A stretch of 64,000 bases of DNA, taken from Mesorhizobium sp. Root554 (lineage in GTDB: Bacteria > Pseudomonadota > Alphaproteobacteria > Rhizobiales > Rhizobiaceae). The stretch is from positions 3,027,715 through 3,091,714 of the forward strand of contig NZ_LMGA01000001.1 of assembly GCF_001427025.1 (NCBI RefSeq). The letters are read 5' to 3'. The position numbers were made by a program, and so were the translations under genes. The notes under the pieces were generated by a model. It saw nothing but the letters and a program-made list of their open reading frames with translations. It was not told the origin of the DNA and made no database searches. Of the stretch, positions 43,262-53,859 are shown in pieces (the stretch's first letter is position 1; each line of letters begins with the position of its first letter).

Positions 43262-44320
43262 ATGTCAGACCAAAAACGGGTTCCCGTCTTCGACGGCCAC
43301 AACGATACGCTGCTTAAGCTTTACGCAAACCCGCAAGCCGACAAGGTCGGGCTTTTCGTCGATGGCGCGCCGGCCAGCTGGCACATCGACCTGCCGCGGG
43401 CACGCAAGGGCGGCCTGGCCGGCGGCATGTTTGCGATCTTCCCGCCGCCGCTGGAACAGCGCCGGGCCACGGCTTCCAGCGCGCTCAGCGTCGATGAACC
43501 CCTGCCGCCGGAACTGCCGCTGGAAGCGGCGCGCGGATTTACCTTCGCCATGGCCGCCATCCTGCTCGAATTGGACCGGGCAGGGGCGCTCAAAATCTGC
43601 CGCAGCGCCGCTGAGGTAAGCGCCGCGATGCACAACGATATGATGGCGGCGATCTTCCATATCGAAGGCGCGGAGGCGATCGACCCCAGGCTGGATGCGC
43701 TGGAAGTGCTGCACGCCGCCGGCCTGCGCTCGCTCGGCATCGTCTGGAGCCGGCCTAACGCCTTCGGCCAGGGCGTCCCCTTCCGCTATCCTTCCTCGCC
43801 CGATACCGGCGACGGGCTGACGGACGCCGGCAAGGCGCTGGTCAAGGCCTGCAACGAACTGAAAATCCTGATCGACCTGTCGCATCTCAATGAAAAGGGT
43901 TTCCGCGATGTGGCGGCGCTGACGGATGCGCCACTGGTGGCGACGCATTCCAACGTCCATGCCATCTGCGCCCATGCCCGCAATCTGACCGACTGGCAGC
44001 TCGGCGCGATCCGGGACACCGGCGGCATGGTCGGGCTGAACTTCGCCACCGGCTTCCTCAACCCGAAAGGTCCCGGCGCTGGCGGGGCAAACATCGAGAT
44101 GATGGTTCGCCACATCGATGCCCTGCTAGAAGCGCTGGGCGAGGATGGTGTCGGCCTGGGCTCGGATTTCGATGGCGCCCCGATCCCACCGGAGATCGGC
44201 GACGCCGCCGGCCTGCCGCGGCTGATCGAGGCGTTCGCCAAGCACGGCTACGGCACTGCTCTGATCGAAAAGATCGCCTGGAAGAACTGGGTGAACATGC
44301 TGGAGCGCACGATCGGATAA
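43262..44320 (+). CDS. Membrane dipeptidase (M19, renal dipeptidase-like)
   Basis: 352 residues. The M19 metal site residues appear as DGHNDT near the start, the bridging Glu region HIEGAEAID, THSNVHAI and GSDFDGAPIPPEIGDA. Members hydrolyse dipeptides with two zinc ions, including D-amino-acid forms. No signal peptide is seen, so a cytosolic site is likely. Confidence 0.92.
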   Translation: MSDQKRVPVFDGHNDTLLKLYANPQADKVGLFVDGAPASWHIDLPRARKGGLAGGMFAIFPPPLEQRRATASSALSVDEPLPPELPLEAARGFTFAMAAILLELDRAGALKICRSAAEVSAAMHNDMMAAIFHIEGAEAIDPRLDALEVLHAAGLRSLGIVWSRPNAFGQGVPFRYPSSPDTGDGLTDAGKALVKACNELKILIDLSHLNEKGFRDVAALTDAPLVATHSNVHAICAHARNLTDWQLGAIRDTGGMVGLNFATGFLNPKGPGAGGANIEMMVRHIDALLEALGEDGVGLGSDFDGAPIPPEIGDAAGLPRLIEAFAKHGYGTALIEKIAWKNWVNMLERTIG

Positions 44321-44366
44321 GTCCAGCCTCGGGGCGGCCTGTCGTCTTGTGTCCGCGCTGTCGGCG

Positions 44367-44603
44367 TCAGCCTTTGCGCGGTTTCGCCGCCTTAGCTGAA
44401 GCCGCGGATTTGCCTGCAGGCTTCGTAGCCGCCTTTGCCCGTGCCGGCGACTTTTTGGAAGAAGCGATGGACTTCGTCTTTTCGGCATCGATCTCGGTGG
44501 CGGCCTGGTGCCAGTGGCGTTCGTGGGCGCCGTCGGGCCTGCCTTCATTTTCCCAGATCGCATGAGCGCGTTTGCGGATACGATCCTGCTTGTCGTCGAA
44601 CAT
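44367..44603 (-). CDS. DUF2934 family small protein
   Basis: 78 residues. The N-terminal half IRKRAHAIWENEGRPDGAHERHWHQA matches DUF2934, common in rhizobia. The rest is a Lys/Ala-rich basic tail (KAATKPAGKSAASAKAAKPRKG), possibly nucleic-acid binding. No function is known. Confidence 0.85.
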   Translation of the reverse strand: MFDDKQDRIRKRAHAIWENEGRPDGAHERHWHQAATEIDAEKTKSIASSKKSPARAKAATKPAGKSAASAKAAKPRKG

Positions 44604-44857
44604 GGAACAACACCTCTCCGTTCAATGCAGAAATGCGATGACTGACAAAGGGGTTCCGGCGCGCCGCCGAAATGTTCGGCCGCGCCGGCTTGTCCTGATG
44701 TTGTAGCATGAACGGGGGCAACCATGAATGGCTGCAGCAGCACCGGACCCGTGACAGGTTCAGCACAAGGATTGGAGTAGCGGGCGGAGAGCGACGAACC
44801 GGAATGAGACTCAAATCTACGTTCGTCGCCCTCCCTATGTCCGAGGACTCGGCTTTC

Positions 44858-45652
44858 CTAGGCGGCCGGTTGCTCTCCCCGTGCGGTCCGGACCCATTGT
44901 TCGATGTCGGCAAGGTTTGCGGGCACCGGCAGCCCACACTGGGCAAGTTCCGTGTCCAGCTTGAGGGTAATGCCCTGCTTGCCCTGCGCCAAAGCGTCGG
45001 CGATGGGGCCGTTCGAAAGCTGGGTCTTGGCATTCTGAAGATCCGACGCCCCCTCGCACAGGTGGACGACGTTACCGCCTGCACTCCACCACACATGGTC
45101 CTCGCCGACGAGCTGTGTCACCACCTGGGACTCGACAACTGCCTGTTCCTGCGACAACGGCTTGAAGTCGATGCCGAGCGCGACCGCCGCGAGCGCGACG
45201 ACAATGCCGGCAGCGCCTGCTATCCCCTTCTGCTGCTGGTTCATATCCTTGTTGGTGAAGATCAGGATGATCAGCGGCAGGAAAGCCAGAAGCGCAATAA
45301 AGGCTCCGAGCTGGTTCTGAATGAAGAACCTCACAGGCTCGTTCCTGGAAGCGGGATCGTGACGATTCGCGCTCTTCCAAAGCTGCGAGCCGATGATCGC
45401 GAGTAAGCCAATGACGGCGATGAACCCGAGAAGCGTCCACCATCGCCACTGCGGAAAGCCATGACTGGCGGCCAATTCGTCGAACGACGGCCGCAGCAGC
45501 CAGAAGATGGCGACCAATTCGAGCGCAATCGCGACCGCCCACAGCACCAAGGCGATGATCCGCGAACGCGTCGCCTGTGCCTTGGCCGCCGGGGCGGGCG
45601 TGAAAATCGGCGCCGAGGCCGGCTCGGCGGTTTCTTTGGTTGTCCTGGCCAT
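44858..45652 (-). CDS. Hypothetical multi-pass membrane protein
   Basis: 264 residues with four hydrophobic segments (about 33-55, 72-92, 115-133, 143-163). The N-terminal tail is Ala/Pro-rich. A soluble C-terminal domain contains HVWWSAGGNVVHLCEGASDLQNAKTQ. I do not recognise a named family. Single gene between DUF2934 and tRNA-Ser; its context gives no hint. Confidence 0.8.
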   Translation of the reverse strand: MARTTKETAEPASAPIFTPAPAAKAQATRSRIIALVLWAVAIALELVAIFWLLRPSFDELAASHGFPQWRWWTLLGFIAVIGLLAIIGSQLWKSANRHDPASRNEPVRFFIQNQLGAFIALLAFLPLIILIFTNKDMNQQQKGIAGAAGIVVALAAVALGIDFKPLSQEQAVVESQVVTQLVGEDHVWWSAGGNVVHLCEGASDLQNAKTQLSNGPIADALAQGKQGITLKLDTELAQCGLPVPANLADIEQWVRTARGEQPAA

Positions 45653-45862
45653 GAATCCCTCTCTTCTGCTTGACGCTATTGACCGGCTGCGGAGTTTCCA
45701 CCGAAGCGATCAGTCATCTCTACAATATTGGCGTCAGGGATGCGACAGCTAGCAGATGAGGAATGGAGTTCGAACTCGGAGCCAAGCCGACGACTGTCCG
45801 CTGGCCGGTCAGGCCGCAGCATGGGAGCCGTGAGCGAAGCGAACTGGTAGCGATAAGAAAAC

Positions 45863-45952
45863 TGGCGGAGAGGGAGGGATTCGAACCCCCGATGGGCTTG
45901 CACCCATGCCGCATTTCGAGTGCGGTGCATTCGACCACTCTGCCACCTCTCC
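45863..45952 (-). tRNA. tRNA-Ser (anticodon CGA)
   Basis: 90 bases with encoded CCA. The minus strand begins GGAGAGGTGGCAGAGTGG; the anticodon loop CTCGAAA gives CGA; a long variable arm (GCATGGGTGCAAGCCCAT-type) marks a class II tRNA; the T-arm has GGTTCGAATCC; the acceptor closes with CTCTCC-GCCA. Confidence 0.96.
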
Positions 45953-46234
45953 GGGGTCGCTGGTCCGCCGTTGCCGGCGCGGCGACTAGATAACGACTGC
46001 AAGGCTGGGACACAAGGCCTAATCTGGGCCCAATCTGCCGTTCCGGATCGCCGAACGGGCGCCTTGCCTTGACTCGGGCATGACCTTCGGTTAGGGACGG
46101 CGCGCAATCGGCGTGGGAAGCTTTCCGCGCCGCTTGTTTATTGAACCCGCAGACTGACAAAAAGACGGCCGGACCGCCCTTCTCCCCGTGAGACCAGCGA
46201 TCCGCAAGGCCGACCGAACAGCGAAAGGCAAAAA

Positions 46235-46900
46235 ATGTTCGCAGTCATCAAAACGGGCGGCAAGCAGTATCGCGTTGCCGCCAACGATCTCCTGAAGATC
46301 GAAAAAGTCGAAGGCCAGGTCGGCGATATCGTCGAAATCGGCCAGGTTCTGGCGCATGGCGAAGGCGACAACGTCACCTTTGGCGCGCCTTTCGTCAGCG
46401 GCGCGCTTGTCACCGCCGAAGTCGTCGAGCAGGGCAAGAATCGCACCGTCATCGCTTTCAAGAAGCGCCGCCGGCAGAATTCCCGCCGCAAGATCGGCCA
46501 CCGCCAGCTTCTGACCACCGTCCGTATCTCCGAGATCCTGCTGGATGGCGCCAAGCCGTCGAAGAAGGCGGCGGCGAAGCCGGAAGCCAAGGCGGAGGCG
46601 AAGGCCGAGAAGACCGAAGCCGCCCCGAAGAAGGCAAAGGCCGCGGAAGCTGACGACAGCACCAAGGCCGCCGCCGCGGCGCCGCTGTTCAAGGCGCCGA
46701 AGGGCAAGGGCGACGATCTCACGGTCATCAAGGGCATCGGCCCGGTTGCCGCCAAGGATCTGAACGAGCAGGGCATCACCACTTTCGCCCAGCTTGCCAA
46801 GCTCACCGACGCCGACGCCGAGAAGATCGACGCGTCGATGCCGTTCAGCACCGACCAGATCAAGGATTGGCGCGAACAGGCCAGGGAACTGGCAAAATAA
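46235..46900 (+). CDS. rplU: 50S ribosomal protein L21 with C-terminal extension
   Basis: 221 residues, about twice the usual 103. The L21 core is at 1-103 ([18 protein letters not shown], then [17 protein letters not shown]). It is followed by a Lys/Ala-rich linker and a helix-hairpin-helix-like domain ([21 protein letters not shown]). Such extensions are seen in rhizobial L21 and may aid RNA binding. The gene precedes rpmA in the usual order. Confidence 0.95.
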   Translation: MFAVIKTGGKQYRVAANDLLKIEKVEGQVGDIVEIGQVLAHGEGDNVTFGAPFVSGALVTAEVVEQGKNRTVIAFKKRRRQNSRRKIGHRQLLTTVRISEILLDGAKPSKKAAAKPEAKAEAKAEKTEAAPKKAKAAEADDSTKAAAAAPLFKAPKGKGDDLTVIKGIGPVAAKDLNEQGITTFAQLAKLTDADAEKIDASMPFSTDQIKDWREQARELAK

Positions 46901-46994
46901 TTTGTCAGCAACCCTGACCGACCGGACTTGAAACGGAACGCGAACGCGTTCATAAGCATCGCAGGCGCCCGAAGGGGCGCAAAGGAGCAATAAG

Positions 46995-47264
46995 ATGGCA
47001 CACAAGAAAGCTGGCGGTTCGTCGCGCAACGGTCGCGATTCCGAATCCAAGCGCCTTGGCGTGAAGAAGTTCGGCGGCGAAGCTGTTCGCGCCGGCAACA
47101 TTATCGTGCGTCAACGCGGCACCAAGTGGCATCCGGGCACCAATGTCGGGCTTGGCAAGGACCACACCATTTTCGCGCTTGAAGCCGGCGCAGTCGCCTT
47201 TTCTAAGAAAGCCAACGGCCGAACCTACGTATCGGTTAACCCGATGCAGAAGGCCGCGGAGTAG
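46995..47264 (+). CDS. rpmA: 50S ribosomal protein L27
   Basis: 89 residues, full length: [40 protein letters not shown] core and [10 protein letters not shown]. It helps position tRNA at the peptidyl-transferase centre. Follows rplU by 94 bp. GGAG lies upstream of the start. Confidence 0.96.
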   Translation: MAHKKAGGSSRNGRDSESKRLGVKKFGGEAVRAGNIIVRQRGTKWHPGTNVGLGKDHTIFALEAGAVAFSKKANGRTYVSVNPMQKAAE

Positions 47265-47335
47265 CCGGTTCCGCACTACAACACCGGCGCCCCATCTCGG
47301 GAACCGGTGTCTGGCGCAGCCAGGAAAAGGATCAG

Positions 47336-47363
47336 GGGAGATGGGTGGCCATCTCCCTTTTTC
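47336..47363 (+). terminator. Rho-independent terminator after rplU-rpmA
   Basis: GGGAGATGG (47336-47344), loop GTGG, CCATCTCCC (47349-47357), then TTTTTC. A second, weaker hairpin ACACCGG/CCGGTGT lies at 47281-47310. The strong one ends the ribosomal protein transcript just before the next gene's ribosome site. Confidence 0.9.
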
Positions 47364-47382
47364 TTTGCCTGGAGGACGTCAA

Positions 47383-47970
47383 ATGGTTGCCGAAGCGGAA
47401 GACACGGAAGACGAAAGTTACGCGATAGACTGTCCCACGCTCGTCACCGAGCGGCTGGTGATGCGTGCGCCCTGCGAGGCCGACATCGCCGATCTGGTGC
47501 AGCTTGCCGACAACCGCCACGTTGCCGAAATGCTGGCGCGGATGCCGCATCCCTACGGTCCTGACGAGGCTCGCGCCTTCCTGGCGGCGGCGCAGGGACG
47601 CCGCTCCGGCGTCGCCTACGCGCTGACCCTCAAAAACAGCGGCGCCTTCATCGGCTGCGCAGGGCTCAACACCACAGATCGCGGGCTGGAACTCGGCTAC
47701 TGGATCGGCGAGCCGTACTGGCGGCAGGGTTATGCGACCGAGGCCGCGCACGCGCTGGTCGATCTCGCCTTCACCCGCGCCAGCATACAGGTGCTGCATG
47801 CCTCGACGCGGGTGATCAATCCGTCGTCGCGGCGCGTCATCCACAAATGCGGTTTCCAGTATGCCGGTCAGGGCATGCTGAACTCCATCGTCGCCGGGCA
47901 GGTGCCGGTGGAGCGTTACAGGCTCGACCGCAAGACCTGGACGTCACTGCGCAACTGGGTGCATTTTTGA
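47383..47970 (+). CDS. GNAT acetyltransferase, RimJ/RimL type
   Basis: 195 residues from ATG 47383 with GGAGG upstream. LVTERLVMRAPCEADIADLVQL, ELGYWIGEPYWRQGYATEAAHALVDLAF and INPSSRRVIHKCGFQ are the RimJ/RimL-type motifs. The target could be a protein N-terminus or an amino group on a small molecule. Confidence 0.9.
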   Translation: MVAEAEDTEDESYAIDCPTLVTERLVMRAPCEADIADLVQLADNRHVAEMLARMPHPYGPDEARAFLAAAQGRRSGVAYALTLKNSGAFIGCAGLNTTDRGLELGYWIGEPYWRQGYATEAAHALVDLAFTRASIQVLHASTRVINPSSRRVIHKCGFQYAGQGMLNSIVAGQVPVERYRLDRKTWTSLRNWVHF

Positions 47971-48008
47971 GCGGTATTACTGTGGCAGGGCTACGGAATA
48001 GGGATCGC

Positions 48009-48128
48009 CCCCTCATCCGGCCGCTTCGCGGCCACCTTCTCCCCGCTGGGAAGGTGGCAATCGCCATCGACCCCTACCTCTCCCCTCGGGGAGAGGGCTG
48101 CCGAGCGAAGCGGAGGCTGGGTGAGGGG
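48009..48128. repeat. RIME-like rhizobial intergenic mosaic element
   Basis: About 120 bp bounded by the inverted ends CCCCTCA (48009-48015) and TGAGGGG (48122-48128), with internal palindromes GGCCGCTTCGCGGCC and CTCTCCCCTCGGGGAGAG. This matches the RIME family of repeats common between genes in rhizobia. Confidence 0.8.
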
Positions 48129-48167
48129 CGCCCCGTATGCCAGGTCGCTTTACGGGTGCGTGGAGCG

Positions 48168-49037
48168 CTATCCCAGTTCCAACCACACCGGCATATGATC
48201 GGAGCCGACCGCCTTGCGATCAACCCAATAGCGCTTGAGCGAAGCGGCAAGCGAGGCGCTGGTGAAGATATAGTCGATGCGCTTGTGACGGCTGGCGTCC
48301 TCGGGGCGCAGCGGATCGACCCAGGTGACGAGATCGTCGCCGGTCGCATCGAGGCGGATGGCCGCGTCGACGGCGAGGTCGGCCGTCATCGGCATGCCGA
48401 ATTCGTGGTCCGGCGTGCCGGCCAGCTCGATATATTCCGGCGCGCCATGCAGCATGTTGAAGTCGCCCGCCAGAACAAAAGCCTCCGGCGTTGGCGGTTC
48501 CGGCATGCCGATCTCCGACAGGCCGGAAATGCCGCCCCCTTCGAGCGGATAGCCAAGCACGCGCTCGCGCAGGAAGCGGATCTGCCGCGCACGTTCAAGC
48601 GGCCCGCGATGGTCGAGATGAATGGAATAGAAGCGAACATAGCCGAGCTGCGTTTCGACCAGCGCTTCCAGCGCGCCGCGCTGGAAATTCATCGCCTCGA
48701 AAGAGCGGCTGCGCGGGAGAAGCAGGTTGCGCGACAACTGGATCGGCGTCTTCGACAGGATCATGTTGCCGAACTGGAACGTTGTGGTGACGGCCCGGCC
48801 AGCCTTCAGATACGAACCCATATTGGCTTCGAAATTGGCGCCGTAGACAAAAAAGTAATCAGGCAGCGCTTCACCGAGCTCGGCGACCATGTCGCGGCCG
48901 CCATTGTTGGGATTGTTGCGGGAAACCTCCTGCAGCGCGATCACATCGGCGCCGCGCACCGCATCGGCGATGCGGGCGATATCGTAGCGCCCATCGAGGC
49001 CGATGCCGTACTGGATGTTGTAACTGACCACCCGCAT
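48168..49037 (-). CDS. Endonuclease/exonuclease/phosphatase family protein
   Basis: 289 residues. EEP fold: MRVVSYNIQYGIGLDG, VIALQEVSRNNP (Glu of the metal site), HLDHRGPLERARQIRFL, LAGDFNMLHG and the terminal GSDHMPVWLELG. It is a metal-dependent phosphoesterase; whether it acts on DNA, lipid or nucleotide is unknown. Confidence 0.92.
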   Translation of the reverse strand: MRVVSYNIQYGIGLDGRYDIARIADAVRGADVIALQEVSRNNPNNGGRDMVAELGEALPDYFFVYGANFEANMGSYLKAGRAVTTTFQFGNMILSKTPIQLSRNLLLPRSRSFEAMNFQRGALEALVETQLGYVRFYSIHLDHRGPLERARQIRFLRERVLGYPLEGGGISGLSEIGMPEPPTPEAFVLAGDFNMLHGAPEYIELAGTPDHEFGMPMTADLAVDAAIRLDATGDDLVTWVDPLRPEDASRHKRIDYIFTSASLAASLKRYWVDRKAVGSDHMPVWLELG

Positions 49038-49130
49038 TGCGATATCTCCACCAAAGCGGCGCCAAATCCGCCGTTTCCGCTCTCGCCCTGTGGCGCGCCA
49101 TAGGATAGAGCACTTTCACGAAATCCTTAG

Positions 49131-50183
<1,053 letters not shown>

Positions 50184-50188
50184 CCGTC

Positions 50189-51352
50189 ATGGATACGCTG
50201 TCCGGGGCCCCCCTTTCCCTGCGAGCCTACCGCCGCATCACCGTCAAGATCGGTTCCGCGCTGCTGGTCGATCGGGCCAGCGGCCTGAAGCGCGACTGGC
50301 TGCGATCGCTGGCCATGGACGTTGGCGAACTCGCGGCCGGCGGCGCTGAAATCCTCGTCGTCTCGTCCGGCGCCATCGCGCTCGGCCGCACCATTCTCGG
50401 CCTCGGCAAGAAGGCGTTGAAGCTGGAGGAAAGCCAGGCGGCCGCGGCCGTCGGGCAGATCGCGCTCGCCGGCGCATGGTCGGACGCACTGGGCAGCCAA
50501 AAGCTCAAGTCCGGACAAATCCTGCTGACGCTCGGCGATACCGAGGAACGCCGCCGCTATTTGAATGCGCGCGCCACGATTTCGACCCTGCTGAAGATGA
50601 AGGCCGTGCCGGTCATCAACGAGAACGACACGGTCGCCACATCGGAAATCCGCTATGGCGACAACGACCGGCTGGCGGCCCGCGTCGCCACCATGATGGG
50701 CGCGGATCTGCTGGTGCTGCTTTCCGACATCGACGGTCTTTACACCGCCCCTCCGGCGCGCGACCCGGAAGCTAAATTCATCCCGGTCGTCGACCGCATC
50801 ACGCCGGACATCGAGGCGATGGCGGGCGCCGCCGCTTCGGAACTGTCGCGCGGCGGCATGCGCACCAAGCTGGACGCCGGCAAGATCGCAACCGCCGCCG
50901 GCACGGCGATGATCATCACCGCCGGCACGCGGCTGTCGCCGCTGATGGCGATCGAGCGCGGCGAGCGCCACACCTGGTTCCGTCCCAGCGAGCAGCCGGT
51001 CAAGGGCTACAAGACCTGGATAGCCGGGCAACTCGAACCGGCGGGCCGGCTCACCGTCGATGCAGGCGCCGTGGGCGCGCTGTTGTCGGGCAAATCGCTG
51101 CTGCCGGCCGGCGTCAAGCTGGTCAGCGGCAGCTTCGGCCGCGGAGACACGGTGGCCATCCTGTCGCCCGAGGGCCGCGAGATCGCGCGCGGGCTGGTTG
51201 CCTACGACGCCGCCGATGCCGTAAGGATCGCAGGCTTGAAGACGGCCGAGATCGAAACCGTGCTCGGCTATGAGGCGCGCTCCGCAATGATCCACCGCGA
51301 CGATCTCGTGGTGAACCCTGCCGGCCGTGCCGGACAGACAAGCGAAGGATGA
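50189..51352 (+). CDS. proB: Glutamate 5-kinase
   Basis: 387 residues from ATG 50189; GTG 50171 would overlap obg. Amino-acid kinase domain ([42 protein letters not shown]) and a C-terminal PUA domain (about 285-380). First step of proline synthesis, phosphorylating glutamate. Lies directly between obg and proA. Confidence 0.96.
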   Translation: MDTLSGAPLSLRAYRRITVKIGSALLVDRASGLKRDWLRSLAMDVGELAAGGAEILVVSSGAIALGRTILGLGKKALKLEESQAAAAVGQIALAGAWSDALGSQKLKSGQILLTLGDTEERRRYLNARATISTLLKMKAVPVINENDTVATSEIRYGDNDRLAARVATMMGADLLVLLSDIDGLYTAPPARDPEAKFIPVVDRITPDIEAMAGAAASELSRGGMRTKLDAGKIATAAGTAMIITAGTRLSPLMAIERGERHTWFRPSEQPVKGYKTWIAGQLEPAGRLTVDAGAVGALLSGKSLLPAGVKLVSGSFGRGDTVAILSPEGREIARGLVAYDAADAVRIAGLKTAEIETVLGYEARSAMIHRDDLVVNPAGRAGQTSEG

Positions 51353-51355
51353 GCC

Positions 51356-52642
51356 ATGCTGAAACTGCATGAAAAATCCCCGAACGATACCGCGGCGCTT
51401 ATGGCCGATCTCGGCCAGCGAGCCCGCGCCGCCGCGCGGCCACTGGCTGTCGCCACCACGCAATCCAAGAACACGGCGCTGGTCGCAATGGCTGACGCTC
51501 TGATGCGCAATCAGGCGGAAATCCTTCTGGCGAACGCCATCGACATGAAGAATGGCGAGGAGGCGGGCCTAGCCGGCTCGTTCCTGGACAGGCTGAAGCT
51601 CGATCCGGCGCGCATCCGCGCCATGGCGGATGGCGTGCGCGCCGTGGCGGCCCTGCCTGACCCCGTTGGCAACGTGATCGCGGCATGGGACCGGCCGAAC
51701 GGGCTCCATATCGAGCGTGTGCGCACGCCGCTCGGCGTCATCGGCGTGATCTATGAAAGCCGTCCCAATGTGACGGCGGACGCCGGCGCGCTCTGCCTCA
51801 AGGCGGGAAACCCGGTGATCCTGCGCGGCGGCTCGGACTCGATCAATTCGTCCGCCGCCATTCATTCCTGCCTGGTGGAAGGGTTGAAAGCCGCCGGCAT
51901 TCCCGAGGACGCGATCCAACTGGTGCCGGTGACCGACCGCGCCGCCGTCGGCGAAATGCTGAAGGGCCTTTCCGGCAATATCGACGTCATCGTGCCGCGC
52001 GGCGGCCGCAGCCTGGTCGAGCGCGTGCAGACCGAGGCGCGCGTCCCGGTGTTCGCCCATCTCGAAGGCATCTGCCATCTCTATATCGACAAATCCGCGA
52101 AGCTGGAGATGGCGAAGGAGATCGCCGTCAACGCCAAGATGCGCCGGACCGGCGTCTGCGGGGCGGCCGAGACACTGCTGGTCGACCGCGCCGTCGCCTC
52201 GACGCATCTGGTGCCGATCCTGGAGGCGCTGCGTGAAGCCGGCTGCGAGATCCATGCCGACGCCGAGGTGCTCAGGGCCTTTGCCGATGCAAGCCCGGCG
52301 ACCGACGCCGACTGGATCACCGAATATCTCGACGCCATCATCGCGGTGAAGCTGGTAGACGGCGTCGGCGAAGCGATCGAGCACATCGAGACCTTCTCCT
52401 CGCATCACACCGAGGCGATCGTCGCCGAGGATGAAAACGCCGTGGAGCGCTTCTTCAACGAAATCGATTCGGCGATCCTGCTCGCCAATGCCTCGACGCA
52501 GTTCGCCGATGGCGGCGAGTTCGGCATGGGCGCCGAGATCGGCATCGCCACCGGCAAGATGCATGCGCGCGGACCGGTCGGCGTCGAGCAACTCACCTCG
52601 TTCAAGTACCGGGTGCGGGGCAGCGGGCAGGTGCGGGCGTAG
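51356..52642 (+). CDS. proA: Gamma-glutamyl phosphate reductase
   Basis: 428 residues. Aldehyde dehydrogenase-like fold; catalytic Cys in [14 protein letters not shown], with [21 protein letters not shown] and [23 protein letters not shown]. It reduces glutamyl phosphate to the semialdehyde. Starts three bases after proB. Confidence 0.96.
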   Translation: MLKLHEKSPNDTAALMADLGQRARAAARPLAVATTQSKNTALVAMADALMRNQAEILLANAIDMKNGEEAGLAGSFLDRLKLDPARIRAMADGVRAVAALPDPVGNVIAAWDRPNGLHIERVRTPLGVIGVIYESRPNVTADAGALCLKAGNPVILRGGSDSINSSAAIHSCLVEGLKAAGIPEDAIQLVPVTDRAAVGEMLKGLSGNIDVIVPRGGRSLVERVQTEARVPVFAHLEGICHLYIDKSAKLEMAKEIAVNAKMRRTGVCGAAETLLVDRAVASTHLVPILEALREAGCEIHADAEVLRAFADASPATDADWITEYLDAIIAVKLVDGVGEAIEHIETFSSHHTEAIVAEDENAVERFFNEIDSAILLANASTQFADGGEFGMGAEIGIATGKMHARGPVGVEQLTSFKYRVRGSGQVRA

Positions 52643-52660
52643 TTGCCTGTCCGGCCTGTT

Positions 52661-52676
52661 GTGCTATATTGTGCAC
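52661..52676. promoter_or_regulatory. Inverted repeat at the toxin-antitoxin promoter
   Basis: GTGCTATATTGTGCAC ends immediately before the antitoxin ATG (GTGC and GCAC arms). Type II antitoxins with a ribbon-helix-helix domain normally bind such dyads and repress their own operon. Confidence 0.55.
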
Positions 52677-52934
52677 ATGGGAACACAATCCGAGACCGTC
52701 ACCGTTCGCCTCGACAGCGCGACCAAGTCCCGCCTCGAGGAACTGGCGCAGCACACACGGCGAACAAAGTCCTTCCTGGCCGGTGAGGCCATAGCCAACT
52801 ATGTCGAGCGCGAACTTGCGATCGTCCAGGGCATCAAGCGGGGGCTGGCTGATATAGAGGCAGGCAGAACCGTTCCCCATGAAGAGGCAATGAAGCGCCT
52901 GCGTGCAACGATCGATCGCGTCCAAAAGCGTTGA
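52677..52934 (+). CDS. Ribbon-helix-helix antitoxin (RelB/ParD-like)
   Basis: 85 residues from ATG 52677. N-terminal RHH motif ETVTVRLDSATKSRLEELAQHTRRTKSFLAGEAIANYVE, then an acidic/basic C-terminal part that would wrap the toxin. It overlaps the toxin gene by one base (TGATG), the typical type II arrangement. Sits between proA and nadD. Confidence 0.9.
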   Translation: MGTQSETVTVRLDSATKSRLEELAQHTRRTKSFLAGEAIANYVERELAIVQGIKRGLADIEAGRTVPHEEAMKRLRATIDRVQKR

Positions 52935-53230
52935 TGCCGCGCGTGGGCTGGTCGCGCGATGCGTTAGACGACCTCGACGAGGCGATCGCCCATATCGGAT
53001 TCGATGCGCCCAAGTCGGCGCATCTGGTCCTCGACAGGATAGAGGCAGCTGTCGATCTCTTGGCTGAAACGCCGGCGGGCCGCATGGGGCGGGTAAGCGG
53101 AACCCATGAATGGCATGTTCGACAGACACCCTACATCATCGCCTACTCCCTGACGGATGAGACGCTCAATATCTTGCGCGTCATCCACGGTGCACGCGAT
53201 TGGCCCGAAGGCGAGTGGCGGGCCGAATGA
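52934..53230 (+). CDS. RelE/ParE-family toxin
   Basis: 98 residues. RelE/ParE superfamily features VGWSRDALDDLDEAIAHI, VDLLAETPAGRMGRVSGTHEWHVRQTPYIIAYSLTDETLNILRVIHGARDWP. ParE-like members poison gyrase and RelE-like members cut mRNA; the sequence looks like the broad ParE/RelE mix. The last bases overlap the nadD start. Confidence 0.9.
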   Translation: MPRVGWSRDALDDLDEAIAHIGFDAPKSAHLVLDRIEAAVDLLAETPAGRMGRVSGTHEWHVRQTPYIIAYSLTDETLNILRVIHGARDWPEGEWRAE

Positions 53231-53850
53231 TTTCTCATGACGTTCCTGATCACTACCTTCGCATGCCTTATGTCGAGAAGGGCATGCAGGTCGGTCTGTT
53301 CGGCGGTTCGTTCAACCCGCCGCATGCCGGTCACGCGCTGGTGGCCGAGATCGCGCTGCGCCGGCTGGCGCTCGACCAGCTCTGGTGGATGGTAACGCCC
53401 GGCAATCCGCTGAAATCGACGCGGGAACTGGCGCCGCTCGCGGAGCGTATCGAGGGATCGGAAAAAATCGCCGAGGATCCGCGCATCAAGGTCACGGCCT
53501 TCGAGGCGGCGCATCATGTTCGCTTCACCGCCGACACGCTCGAACTGGTGCGCGCGAAGAATCCCGGTGTAGAGTTCGTCTGGATCATGGGGGCGGATTC
53601 GCTGCGCGATTTCCATCGCTGGCAACGCTGGCGCCAGATCATGCTGACGTTTCCAATTGCCGTCATAGACCGACCGGGCGCGACATTGTCGTTCCTGTCC
53701 TCGGTGGTCGCCAAGACCTTCGACTATGCCCGGGTCGACGAGGGGGACGCTCCGCTGCTTGCTCGCATGAAAGCGCCGGCCTGGACCTTCATCCACGGGC
53801 CGCGCTCGTCGCTGTCCTCCACCGCCATCCGGCAAGCGGCAAAGACCTGA
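53227..53850 (+). CDS. nadD: Nicotinate-nucleotide adenylyltransferase
   Basis: 207 residues from ATG 53227; ATG 53263 or 53287 (MQVGLFGGS) are alternatives and the true start may be one of them. The nucleotidyltransferase motif GGSFNPPHAGHALV and the C-terminal SSLSSTAIR are clear, as is FVWIMGADSLRDFHRW. It makes deamido-NAD from nicotinate mononucleotide. Confidence 0.94.
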   Translation: MISHDVPDHYLRMPYVEKGMQVGLFGGSFNPPHAGHALVAEIALRRLALDQLWWMVTPGNPLKSTRELAPLAERIEGSEKIAEDPRIKVTAFEAAHHVRFTADTLELVRAKNPGVEFVWIMGADSLRDFHRWQRWRQIMLTFPIAVIDRPGATLSFLSSVVAKTFDYARVDEGDAPLLARMKAPAWTFIHGPRSSLSSTAIRQAAKT

Positions 53851-53859
53851 ACTGCCGGA

